This document shows, piece by piece, positions 18,478-26,399 of a stretch of 64,000 bases of DNA; the first letter of the stretch is position 1, and each line of letters begins with the position of its first letter. Source of the DNA: Vibrio splendidus (GTDB lineage: Bacteria; Pseudomonadota; Gammaproteobacteria; Enterobacterales; Vibrionaceae); contig NZ_LNRF01000003.1 in NCBI RefSeq assembly GCF_001557875.1, positions 124,001-188,000 on the forward strand, read 5' to 3'. A program made the position numbers and the translations under genes. The notes beneath the pieces were generated by a model. The model made no database searches. It had not been told where the DNA came from and saw only the letters and a list, made by a program, of their open reading frames with translations.

Positions 18478-18501
18478 TTAGTTTTTACGGTACAAATAAT
18501 C

Positions 18502-18533
18502 AAAAAGAGCAGCTCATCCGCTGCTCTTTTTAT
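18502..18533. terminator. terminator shared by the DUF1566 pair and nspC
   Basis: Stem AAAAGAGCAGC/GCTGCTCTTTT with loop TCATCC and A/T runs on both sides, lying between two converging genes. Confidence 0.85.
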
Positions 18534-18554
18534 TTTTCTGAACAATATAGTCCG

Positions 18555-19688
18555 TTACTTAACTGACCATTGTGACAATGAACGTTTGAAGTCTTCATAG
18601 CCAAACTCATTCAGTTTTTGAACGTCACCATTGCTGCGCTCGCAGTAGATTGAGGGCATTTTAAGGCCATTAAACCAGTTCAGTTTCACCATGGTGTAGC
18701 CTGCGCTGTCCAACAAGTGAAGTTTTTGACCAATCTGTAGTGGCTCATCAAAGCTCGCTTCACAGAACTGATCGCCCGCCAAGCATGAACATGAGCCAAT
18801 CACATAGCTATGGCTACCACTTTCGGACGCTTCTAATACCGATGCTGGTTCATTGTAGATAAGCGTGTCTAAACGGTGTGCCTCGGTTGCTGAATCCACA
18901 ATCGCTGTTTTCTTCACGTTCTCAACAATATCAACCACAGTCACAACTAGGTCGGTTGTTTTAGTGATGATCGCTTCACCCGGCTCAAGGTACATCTGCA
19001 CGCCGTGTTTCTCAGAGAAAGCTTTTAGTGCAAGACCAAGCTTTTCGATGTCATAGCCCGGCCATGTGAAGAACACACCACCGCCCATGCTCACCCAGTC
19101 TAACTTATCTAGGTGCTCGCCAAACTGTTCTGAGATTGAATCAAGCAAACCAATAAAGGCATCGACGTCTTTGTTCTCACAGTTCATGTGGAACATCACA
19201 CCATTAATCTCATCAAAGATTTCAGGTTTGATGTGGTCAGCTTGCACGCCCAAACGCGAGAATTGACGAGCTGGATTCGCCAAGTCTTGTCCTGCGTAAC
19301 TCACACCCGGATTTAAACGTAAACCCAATGAAGCTTTACCTTCAACAATATGACGGTAAGCAGCAAGTTGGCTTTGCGAGTTGAAGATCATCTTGTCACA
19401 GATATCAGCCACTTCTCTCACGTCATCTTCGCTGTAACCCACACTATAAGCATGCGTCTCACCACCAAAGGTTTCGTGGCCAAGTTTTACTTCGTATGGA
19501 CCAGAGCTTGTCGTGCCATCGAGATAAGGTTTGATGATGTCAAACACACCCCATGTAGAGAAGCACTTGAGTGCCAATACCAACTTCACACCTGAAATCT
19601 CTTTCAGCTGCTTAGCTTTCTCTAAGTTCGCAATCAACTTGTCTTCGTTGATCATGAAATAAGGCGTTTTTAGTTCGTTGTTTTGCAT
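18555..19688 (-). CDS. nspC: carboxynorspermidine decarboxylase NspC
   Basis: PLP enzyme of the alanine-racemase fold that decarboxylates carboxynorspermidine to norspermidine. The 377-residue product starts [19 protein letters not shown] and has the PLP lysine in [14 protein letters not shown] near residue 41. HMNCENKD and the catalytic [14 protein letters not shown] are also present, and length matches the family. In Vibrio norspermidine feeds biofilm signalling and is the major triamine. It is last of three pathway genes on this strand; a 211-bp gap with a palindrome separates it from the synthase. Confidence 0.95.
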   Translation of the reverse strand: MQNNELKTPYFMINEDKLIANLEKAKQLKEISGVKLVLALKCFSTWGVFDIIKPYLDGTTSSGPYEVKLGHETFGGETHAYSVGYSEDDVREVADICDKMIFNSQSQLAAYRHIVEGKASLGLRLNPGVSYAGQDLANPARQFSRLGVQADHIKPEIFDEINGVMFHMNCENKDVDAFIGLLDSISEQFGEHLDKLDWVSMGGGVFFTWPGYDIEKLGLALKAFSEKHGVQMYLEPGEAIITKTTDLVVTVVDIVENVKKTAIVDSATEAHRLDTLIYNEPASVLEASESGSHSYVIGSCSCLAGDQFCEASFDEPLQIGQKLHLLDSAGYTMVKLNWFNGLKMPSIYCERSNGDVQKLNEFGYEDFKRSLSQWSVK

Positions 19689-19812
19689 GTTAATACCTTG
19701 CGGCCCTCGAGTTCACGAAGGCACATGATAATCGAACAAAGCCGATGCAACAGCATCGGCTTGTAATTATACGTTCTCGTCAATCATATGACTTTGAATG
19801 GAATTCGCAGAG

Positions 19813-19890
19813 CTTTGCCCTTGTCGCCAGGACATCGCGCGGAGTTTACGAACGTAAATGAGCACGATGGACAACGCGACGAGGGCAAAG
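19813..19890. repeat. 78-bp imperfect palindrome upstream of nspC
   Basis: Outer arms CTTTGCCCTTGTCGC (19813-19827) and GCGACGAGGGCAAAG (19876-19890) pair at 14 of 15 positions. The interior is partly symmetric (CATCGCGC against GAGCACGATG) and the centre is TTTACG-AA-CGTAAA (19845-19858). It could form a long hairpin in the nspC transcript leader or be a REP-like dispersed element. Confidence 0.7.
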
Positions 19891-19899
19891 AACCAGAAA

Positions 19900-21150
19900 T
19901 TACTTCAAAGTGTGGATCAGAGGTAAACCGGCTGTCGGCTCTAGCTCTTGAACGTGCCAATCTAGACCGATTTCAGGCATGGTTGCTAGGAACGGGTCTG
20001 GGTTTAGCTGTTCCATGTTGAACACGCCTTTATCAGCCCACTCGCCACGGAAGAACTGAAGTGCAGCAGTAATCGCTGGAACACCTGTTGTGTAAGAGAT
20101 CGCTTGGTGCTCTACGTCTTCGTAAGCCACTTCGTGGTCTGCATTATTGTAGATGAATACGCTACGCTCTTTACCGTCTTTCTTACCTTGAACCCAAGTA
20201 CCGATACACGTTAAACCTGTGTAACCCGGGGCTAGAGATGTTGGATCCGGTAGTAGTGCTTTAAGAACATGCAGAGGCTGAACCACAGTACCATCGTGCA
20301 GTGTTAGCGGGTCTGGGCTAAGAAGACCGATATCACGCATGCAGTTGAAGTAGTTCAAGTATGCATCACCAAAGCCCATCCAAAATTCGATACGCTTCGC
20401 TGGGATGAACTCTTTCATTGAACGAACTTCATCGTGTGCCATTGAGTAAACTTTGTGAGAACCACAGTTCGGGAATTCAAACTCAAGCATACGAGAGTGA
20501 CAAGGTACTTGTTTCCACTCTTCATTTTCCCAGTAGAAAGAGTCGCCTTGGATCTCAAGCATGTTGGTTTCTGGGTCAAAGTTTGTCGCAAACTTCTTGC
20601 CGTGGTCGCCAGCATTCACATCCATTACATCAATTGAGTCAATCTCATCGAACAAGTGCTTAACCGCGTATGCAGCAAAGATTGATACCACACCTGGATC
20701 AAAACCAGCGCCTAGAATACCTGTGATGCCCGCCTCAGCGAACTTCTCACGGTAGCCCCACTGCCAATCGTAAGCTTGTGGTACTTGCTGGCCTTCAGAA
20801 CATAGGTCAACCGCAACCGATGTATCTAGGTAAGAGACTTTAGTTTGGTAACACGCTTCCATGATCGCCATGTTTACCCATGGAGGACCAGCGTTGATAA
20901 CAAGATCAGGCTGAACTTCTTTAATCAAAGCAACAAGCGCATCAACATCATCAGCGTCGACTGAACGTGCTTCTAGTTTCTTAGTTGAATCTTTAAGGTT
21001 GTTTTTGCCTTTGATAGATTCGATGATTTTTTCACACTTCGCGATTGTGCGAGAAGCGATTGTGATATCACCCAGTACTTCGTTATTTTGTGCTGCTTTA
21101 TGTGCAACAACCCAACCAACGCCGCCTGCACCAATTTGTAGAATAGCCAT
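19900..21150 (-). CDS. carboxynorspermidine synthase
   Basis: NADPH-dependent enzyme of the saccharopine dehydrogenase family. It condenses 1,3-diaminopropane with aspartate semialdehyde to carboxynorspermidine (or putrescine to carboxyspermidine). The 416-residue protein opens with a Rossmann motif AILQIGAGGVGWVVAHKAA. DLVINAGPPWVN, LGAGFDPGVVSIFAAYAVKH and LTCIGTWVQGKKDG are characteristic. It begins 8 bp after the aminotransferase/decarboxylase stop, so the two share a transcript. Confidence 0.93.
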   Translation of the reverse strand: MAILQIGAGGVGWVVAHKAAQNNEVLGDITIASRTIAKCEKIIESIKGKNNLKDSTKKLEARSVDADDVDALVALIKEVQPDLVINAGPPWVNMAIMEACYQTKVSYLDTSVAVDLCSEGQQVPQAYDWQWGYREKFAEAGITGILGAGFDPGVVSIFAAYAVKHLFDEIDSIDVMDVNAGDHGKKFATNFDPETNMLEIQGDSFYWENEEWKQVPCHSRMLEFEFPNCGSHKVYSMAHDEVRSMKEFIPAKRIEFWMGFGDAYLNYFNCMRDIGLLSPDPLTLHDGTVVQPLHVLKALLPDPTSLAPGYTGLTCIGTWVQGKKDGKERSVFIYNNADHEVAYEDVEHQAISYTTGVPAITAALQFFRGEWADKGVFNMEQLNPDPFLATMPEIGLDWHVQELEPTAGLPLIHTLK

Positions 21151-21158
21151 AGTTTTAA

Positions 21159-24098
21159 TTACCCTTGTTGTTCTGCTAGCTCAATAGCTAAAGTTTGAAT
21201 TTTGTTAATTAGAGATTTGAAGTCTGATGTCGTTAAGCACGGATTCAAGATAGTGAATTTCAGCGCGCTTTTACCGTCAACGACCGTTTCGCCAAGCACG
21301 GCAACACCACGAGTCAGTGCTTCCAGTCTTAGCGTTTGATTCAGTTTGTCTAAATCTAGCTCACGGTTTGCTGACGGCTTAGATCGGAACAGCACAGTAG
21401 ACAGTGACGGCTCAGCAAGCAGTTCAAAATCGTCTTGGTTTTGAATTAGGTCTGCAACTTGAAGCGTCTGCTCTAGAAGATGATCGTACATATCACCCAG
21501 CTGCTTTGGCCCAACGCTTTGCATCGTCATGAAGACTTTCAATGCATCGAAGCGTTTAGTAGTCGCAATAGACTTATCGACTAGATTCGGCAGCTCATCG
21601 TGCTCGCGATTCAAGTAATCTGCGTGATGCAGTAGGTACTTAAAGTTCGCTTTGTCTTTCAGCAGCACAGCACCACAGCTGATTGTTTGAAAGAACAACT
21701 TGTGGAAATCAACGCTGACAGAGTCCGCTTTCTCGATGCCTTTCAGGCGAGCTTTATGGCTACTTAAGATAAGCGCGCCACCGTAAGCACTGTCGACGTG
21801 GAACCAAAGATCTTGTTGGTTGGCGATGTCGGCAATCGCTTCAAGGTCATCAATAGCACCGTGATCGGTTGTACCTGCAGTACCGACAACAGCAAAAGGA
21901 ATCAACCCTTGTGCTTTAAGCGCTGTCACTTCTGCATCTAACAAGTCAGGCTTGATAGTGCCGTTTGCATTGGTGTCAACACAGCACACTGCAGCTTCGC
22001 CTAGCCCTAGTAGAGAGGCTGATTTTTGAACCGTGAAGTGAGATTTCTTTGAACATAAGATGCGCAGCTTGCTCGCATATTCTGGTAAGCCAAGCTTTTG
22101 GATAGAATGACCATTATGCTTATCCGCAACCCAGTCTCTCGCAAGCAATAAACCCATTAGGTTACTTTGCGTGCCGCCGCTGGTGAAAACACCGTCAGCT
22201 TGTGCGCCAAGTTGGTATTTGTCACACATCCAATCCACGACGCGCTGCTCAACATAAGTCGCAGCCGATGCTTGGTCCCAAGAATCCATTGATTGATTCA
22301 ACGCCGCGATAATCGATTCCGCTGCTACCGAAGCCATAAGAGGAGGAGTGTGAAGGTGTGCAATACAGTCTGGGTGTTGCACGAAGATGGAGTTTGCAGC
22401 GACAAGGTCTGCAGTGCTATCTACAACATCAACCAATGCATGTTGATTGTTATCGAGGTCGACAGCATTGATAGCAGCTTCTAGCACTTTTGGATCTAAA
22501 CCCGAATAAGGGGTTTCAACCTGTTCAAAAACCGCTTTCATCGCTTGAGTGGTTTGGTTCATCACGCTAGCAAATTCGTCGCTACCGCCTAGGCCTGTGT
22601 GAATGAAGTGCTTGTTCCACTCTTGATTTGCTTGCTTATCTGAAGCTTGCTCTTCTTGAACGCCTCCGCCGGCAGCAATGATGGCTTCTTCCATCACTCG
22701 CAGGGCAAAGTCTATCTGCTCGAAAGAGATAATCATCGGTGGCAGGAAGCGAATCACAGATCCATCACGACCGCCCTTCTCGACCATCAAACCACGCTCT
22801 AATGCCGCGCGTTGAATCGCTAGAGTCAGTTCACCGTCTGATTTCGGCTCACCAAATTTATTGAGTTCACCGTTTGGTTGCTTGATCTCGGCTCCGAGCA
22901 TCAAACCTTTACCACGAACTTCAGCAATACAGCTAACGCGTGATTGAATCTTCTCAAGCCCATGACGTAAGTATTGGCCTGCGATGTTCGCGTGCTCAAC
23001 CAGCCCATCACGTTCGATGATTTCCAACGCCTTAGCGCCAGACACCATTGCTAATTGGTTACCACGGAATGTACCGGTGTGCTCACCCGCTTTCCATGTA
23101 TCTATGCTCTTATCGAACACAAGCAGCGACATAGGCAGTCCGCCACCGATCGCTTTAGATAAACATAAGATATCAGGGTTAACGCCTGACTCTTCAAACG
23201 CGAATCGATGTCCTGTTTTGCCGACACCACACTGAATTTCATCAAAAATCAGTAGGATACCGTGCTCATCACAAAGGCGACGTAAACCTTGTAGCCAAGA
23301 TACTGGAGCTGGAATTACACCACCCTCACCTTGCACGGGCTCAACGATCATCGCCGCTGGTTTCATGATGCCGGATTCATCGTCATTCAACATACGCTCG
23401 ATGTAACGAATGCTCGCGTTGGCACCCGCTTCACCACCAATGCCAAACGGGCAGCGGAGGTTGTATGGGAAAGGCATGAAATGTACGTCAGACATCAAGC
23501 CGCTACGACGCTCTTTAGTGCCGAGGTTACCCATCATTCCCATGGTGCCGTTCGTCATGCCATGGTAAGCACCACGGAAAGCAAACATGGTGTTGCGACC
23601 AGTGGTTTGCTTAGCGAGCTTGATCGCGGCTTCTACAGCGTCAGCACCCGATGGGCCACAGAATTGAAGAACCGAGTTATTTGAAAAGTCTTGAGGAAGA
23701 AAAGCTTTAACTCGCTTGATAAACGTCTCTTTTGCTTGAGTCGTAATATCAAGAGTTTGGTATGGCAAACCAGAATCGAGCTGGTCTTTGAGTGCTTGAT
23801 TAATCTCAGGGTGGTTATAACCCAGAGAAAGTGTACCCGCACCGGCTAAGCAATCGAGAAAGAGTTGGCCACGAGTATCTTCAACTAAAGCGCCACATGC
23901 TCGTTTAATAGCAATAGGCAGACGTCTTGGGTAAGAGCGAACATCCGACTCATGCTGTTCTTGCTCTAGCAAAATAGCGTCAGGTGTTAGGTCGTAAGTC
24001 CCCTCTAAGATAGGAACCATAGTTGAAAATGAATTTGCGATAGTATTGATATCGACTTCAAAGGCGGTAGTCATAAAAGTCCCCTTGAATGTATTCAT
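21159..24098 (-). CDS. fused diaminobutyrate aminotransferase/decarboxylase
   Basis: Bifunctional PLP enzyme of about 979 residues making 1,3-diaminopropane from aspartate semialdehyde through 2,4-diaminobutyrate. The N-half (about 1-465) is a class III aminotransferase with FDEIQCGVGKTGHRFAFE and the PLP lysine in LCLSKAIGGGLPMS. The C-half (about 490-975) is a group II decarboxylase with TSGGTQSNLMGLLLARD, FHVDSAYGGAL and the PLP lysine in SVDFHKLFFQ. Such fusions are typical of Vibrio. Start: ATG 24098 has a strong GGAGG site; the in-frame ATG 24074 also has a good GGGGA site and may be used. First gene of the norspermidine operon. Confidence 0.93.
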   Translation of the reverse strand: MNTFKGTFMTTAFEVDINTIANSFSTMVPILEGTYDLTPDAILLEQEQHESDVRSYPRRLPIAIKRACGALVEDTRGQLFLDCLAGAGTLSLGYNHPEINQALKDQLDSGLPYQTLDITTQAKETFIKRVKAFLPQDFSNNSVLQFCGPSGADAVEAAIKLAKQTTGRNTMFAFRGAYHGMTNGTMGMMGNLGTKERRSGLMSDVHFMPFPYNLRCPFGIGGEAGANASIRYIERMLNDDESGIMKPAAMIVEPVQGEGGVIPAPVSWLQGLRRLCDEHGILLIFDEIQCGVGKTGHRFAFEESGVNPDILCLSKAIGGGLPMSLLVFDKSIDTWKAGEHTGTFRGNQLAMVSGAKALEIIERDGLVEHANIAGQYLRHGLEKIQSRVSCIAEVRGKGLMLGAEIKQPNGELNKFGEPKSDGELTLAIQRAALERGLMVEKGGRDGSVIRFLPPMIISFEQIDFALRVMEEAIIAAGGGVQEEQASDKQANQEWNKHFIHTGLGGSDEFASVMNQTTQAMKAVFEQVETPYSGLDPKVLEAAINAVDLDNNQHALVDVVDSTADLVAANSIFVQHPDCIAHLHTPPLMASVAAESIIAALNQSMDSWDQASAATYVEQRVVDWMCDKYQLGAQADGVFTSGGTQSNLMGLLLARDWVADKHNGHSIQKLGLPEYASKLRILCSKKSHFTVQKSASLLGLGEAAVCCVDTNANGTIKPDLLDAEVTALKAQGLIPFAVVGTAGTTDHGAIDDLEAIADIANQQDLWFHVDSAYGGALILSSHKARLKGIEKADSVSVDFHKLFFQTISCGAVLLKDKANFKYLLHHADYLNREHDELPNLVDKSIATTKRFDALKVFMTMQSVGPKQLGDMYDHLLEQTLQVADLIQNQDDFELLAEPSLSTVLFRSKPSANRELDLDKLNQTLRLEALTRGVAVLGETVVDGKSALKFTILNPCLTTSDFKSLINKIQTLAIELAEQQG

Positions 24099-24186
24099 AC
24101 TCACCTCCATCAGACGCAATTATCCACCAACTCTCGTTAAATTTGGAGAGAGTTCATAGTGAAGCACGCGTATCGTCTAGAAATGA

Positions 24187-24214
24187 GATATAGCTGTACG
24201 CTCGCATAAGTCAA
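24187..24214 (-). promoter_or_regulatory. predicted promoter of the norspermidine operon
   Basis: On the minus strand TTGACT (24209-24214) and TATATC (24187-24192) are separated by 16 bp, about 90 bp before the first start codon. This is a sequence match only. Confidence 0.4.
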
Positions 24215-24680
24215 ATGACGAATACGAAATTAAGCCGTCTTAAGACAGCGATAAATTGTTAGCGTGAGCTCAAGGTTCAGTAATGCTACTGTTTTGAAGA
24301 ATTGGACATTTTTGCAGGATCGGGCAGCTATGAGGAGCTGGTCCCTTTGGAAATGCAGAGCTGATTAGCAATGTTGTAATTAGTGTGTTCAATGTTGGGT
24401 TTCCCATTAACATGGCGAACTGCGCCATAAGTATCCCGTCTATCAGCTAAAGGACTAGCCAATACCTACCCTACGTAATGTCCCAATCAGCAAGAATGGT
24501 CACTACGCGTATCCCCCAGAAGCAATCGTTGCTCTTCTTGAACATTGTTCATTCCGAGATTGCGCGGGAAAGTAACATAAAGTGAAATGAACGATCAATA
24601 GTTTTTAATAATAGCTTGATAAATAGCAGCGGTGGCTAAGCAATTGCTGCAAATATCGTCAACACTATCGTTTAGGAAAG

Positions 24681-24720
24681 AGATCCCCGGTTCATTCGTT
24701 CCTCATGCCCGAGGATGACG
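24681..24720 (-). repeat. REP-like repeat, copy 1 (inverted)
   Basis: The reverse complement matches the consensus of the two forward copies nearby, sharing CGTCAT at one end, GAGGAACGA in the middle and GGGGATCT at the other. Confidence 0.65.
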
Positions 24721-24763
24721 ACGTAGGTATACAGGCATGTTAGTGATGGCTTTGAGGCTGTGG

Positions 24764-24803
24764 CGTCTTTCCCTAGAGCGAGGAGCGAGTTCATAGAGAA
24801 TCT
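24764..24803 (+). repeat. REP-like repeat, copy 2
   Basis: A 40-bp unit with CGTCTTTCCCTAG, CGAGGAGCGAGTTCATAG and AGAATCT. It faces copy 1 across 43 bp and is directly repeated as copy 3. The ends are partly complementary, so it can form a hairpin. Confidence 0.7.
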
Positions 24804-24871
24804 CACACTGAAACCAACAGAGTTCACTACATAGATAAAAGAATCGAAAGTTAATCACCTGCCCACGTTTA

Positions 24872-24911
24872 CGTCATTCCCTAGTACGAGGAACGAGTTC
24901 ATAGGGAATCT
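24872..24911 (+). repeat. REP-like repeat, copy 3
   Basis: The most symmetric copy: ATTCCCTA near the left end pairs with TAGGGAAT near the right end around the core CGAGGAACGAGTTC. About 34 of 40 positions agree with copy 2. Confidence 0.7.
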
Positions 24912-25032
24912 CGCTTTTAAAAACTAACTTATCTAAACGAACTTGATTGCGAAATTTTGAGATAGAGATGAATTCTAAGTGAGGGCTCGAGCAAGCAAAG
25001 TACTTACACGTAAAAGCTAAACGTCAGAAACC

Positions 25033-25064
25033 AAAAAGCCCGAACATTTCTGTTCGGGCTTTTT
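25033..25064 (-). terminator. terminator of the tRNA operon
   Basis: Stem of 14 bp (25033-25046 with 25051-25064). Read on the minus strand it ends in TTTTT just after the last tRNA-Gly. Confidence 0.85.
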
Positions 25065-25068
25065 AATT

Positions 25069-25144
25069 TGGAGCGATACATCGGGTTCGAACCGATGACC
25101 TCAACCTTGGCAAGGTTGCGCTCTACCAACTGAGCTAGTATCGC
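25069..25144 (-). tRNA. tRNA-Gly (GCC), copy 2
   Basis: A 76-nt cloverleaf including encoded CCA. Acceptor GCGATAC pairs with GTATCGC, the anticodon loop is TTGCCAA (anticodon GCC), and the T-loop GGTTCGAACCC is canonical. It is identical in sequence to the copy at 25344-25419 and is the last gene of the tRNA operon. Confidence 0.97.
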
Positions 25145-25176
25145 ATTTGCTTTATCGAGATAAAGACTTTAATAGA

Positions 25177-25263
25177 TGGTGCCCCGGGCCGGACTTGAAC
25201 CGGCACAGCGCGAACGCCGAGGGATTTTAAATCCCTTGTGTCTACCAATTCCACCACCAGGGC
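25177..25263 (-). tRNA. tRNA-Leu (TAA)
   Basis: An 87-nt tRNA with long variable arm typical of Leu and encoded CCA. Acceptor GCCCTGG pairs with CCGGGGC (one G-U), and the anticodon loop TTTAAAA gives TAA. It lies between the two identical Gly genes. Confidence 0.97.
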
Positions 25264-25343
25264 ACGCAATTCTTTATTGCGATGCCGATTACTGAAAAGT
25301 AAAACACCATCTTAATGCTGACGCCAATCAACATTACAAAATT

Positions 25344-25419
25344 TGGAGCGATACATCGGGTTCGAACCGATGACCTCAACCTTGGCAAGGTTGCGCTCTA
25401 CCAACTGAGCTAGTATCGC
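25344..25419 (-). tRNA. tRNA-Gly (GCC), copy 1
   Basis: A 76-nt gene with CCA, identical to 25069-25144. The flanks also share a few bases (AATTT at the 3' side, ATTT at the 5' side), consistent with a duplication. Confidence 0.97.
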
Positions 25420-25455
25420 ATTTTCATTCAAATTCTTTCTAGAAGAAAGAGAGAA

Positions 25456-25529
25456 TGGAGGCGCCTCCCGGAGTCGAACCGAGGTCCACGGATTTGCAAT
25501 CCGCTGCATAGCCACTCTGCCAAGGCGCC
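25456..25529 (-). tRNA. tRNA-Cys (GCA)
   Basis: A 74-nt gene with CCA. Acceptor GGCGCCT pairs with AGGCGCC, and the anticodon loop TTGCAAA gives GCA. It is the first gene of the tRNA operon, behind a clear promoter. Confidence 0.97.
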
Positions 25530-25580
25530 TTAGTAACTCCAATCGAATCGCTCATTGCCATCCTCTTGGGTACGGGATGC

Positions 25581-25608
25581 ATTCTACGGATTCAGACGAT
25601 TGAGTCAA
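25581..25608 (-). promoter_or_regulatory. promoter of the tRNA operon
   Basis: On the minus strand TTGACT (25603-25608), 16 bp, then TAGAAT (25581-25586), followed by a GC-rich discriminator GCATCCCG. The layout is typical of stringently controlled stable-RNA promoters and lies about 50 bp before tRNA-Cys. Confidence 0.75.
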
Positions 25609-25770
25609 TAATATTTTTGTATTTTTAATTCGTTTGAATAGATTTCATACGAAACAGGCCAAATAGCTGACTTTATGTTCAAAACACACTGTGAGCGGGT
25701 TATTCAAAGGAGATCTATATCACATTAGATATCCAGTATTGATAACTTAACCTTAGATTAAAGATCAAAA

Positions 25771-25790
25771 AAGCGAGCCTCAGCTCGCTT
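25771..25790 (-). terminator. terminator of pgsA
   Basis: Stem AAGCGAGC/GCTCGCTT with a four-base loop. On the minus strand it is followed by TTTTGATC and sits right after the pgsA stop. Confidence 0.8.
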
Positions 25791-25795
25791 CTTCA

Positions 25796-26353
25796 TCAAT
25801 GATGTTTTTCGTCTAACAAATCGTCTTTGGCAGCCATCAAGTATTGCGCCATCGACCAGTAGGTTAGAATCGTTGCAACGTAGAGCGCGATGTAACCAAC
25901 CCAAACCATCCAATCGTCATAGCGCCAGATAAGCACCCACAACGCGAACATCTGAGAAACCGTTTTAACCTTGCCGACCCAAGACACTGCAACACTTGCG
26001 CGTTTACCGATTTCAGCCATCCATTCACGAAGCGCCGAAATGATGATCTCACGAGCAATCATGGTCACGGCTGGGATAGTCACCCAAATCGAGTGGTAAT
26101 GCTCTGTAATCAGGATAAGAGCCGTAGCGACCAGCACTTTGTCAGCCACAGGGTCAATGAAGGCACCGAAGCGAGACGTTTGCCCTAACTTACGAGCTAG
26201 CATGCCATCAAGCCAATCAGTGAAACCGGCTACCCAAAACACCATTGCAGCAGCGAAAGGAGCCCATTGATAAGGTAGATAGAAAACGACAACGAATACT
26301 GGGATCAAAAATAGTCTCAGTAAGGACAAAATGTTAGGTATATTCAAACGCAT
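25796..26353 (-). CDS. pgsA: phosphatidylglycerophosphate synthase PgsA
   Basis: Inner-membrane CDP-alcohol phosphatidyltransferase joining CDP-diacylglycerol and glycerol 3-phosphate, first committed step to phosphatidylglycerol. The 185-residue protein has the family motif D-G-x2-A-R-x8-G-x3-D-x3-D, seen in [20 protein letters not shown] followed by IDPVADK (about residues 46-72), and several membrane helices. Length and N-terminus ([18 protein letters not shown]) match. It lies 46 bp after uvrC; uvrY-uvrC-pgsA-tRNA order is conserved with E. coli. Confidence 0.96.
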   Translation of the reverse strand: MRLNIPNILSLLRLFLIPVFVVVFYLPYQWAPFAAAMVFWVAGFTDWLDGMLARKLGQTSRFGAFIDPVADKVLVATALILITEHYHSIWVTIPAVTMIAREIIISALREWMAEIGKRASVAVSWVGKVKTVSQMFALWVLIWRYDDWMVWVGYIALYVATILTYWSMAQYLMAAKDDLLDEKHH

Positions 26354-26399
26354 ATTATTGGGCTCTTATTAATTGCGCTTTAATGGTGCGGGATTTTTA

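Larger units (their letters stand above)
24120..25032. other. gene-poor 0.9-kb region
   Basis: No reading frame of 60 codons or more and no RNA gene I recognise between the norspermidine operon and the tRNA terminator. It holds the predicted promoter near 24.2 kb and three REP-like 40-bp repeats at 24.68-24.91 kb. The part 24250-24660 is unassigned; it includes a small hairpin CAGCT-ATGAGG-AGCTG near 24.33 kb. Confidence 0.7.

Noticed and set aside
24120..25032. CRISPR array or integron site in the gene-poor stretch
   Set aside because: The three repeats differ in orientation and spacing and have no regular spacers or integrase gene near; they look REP-like.
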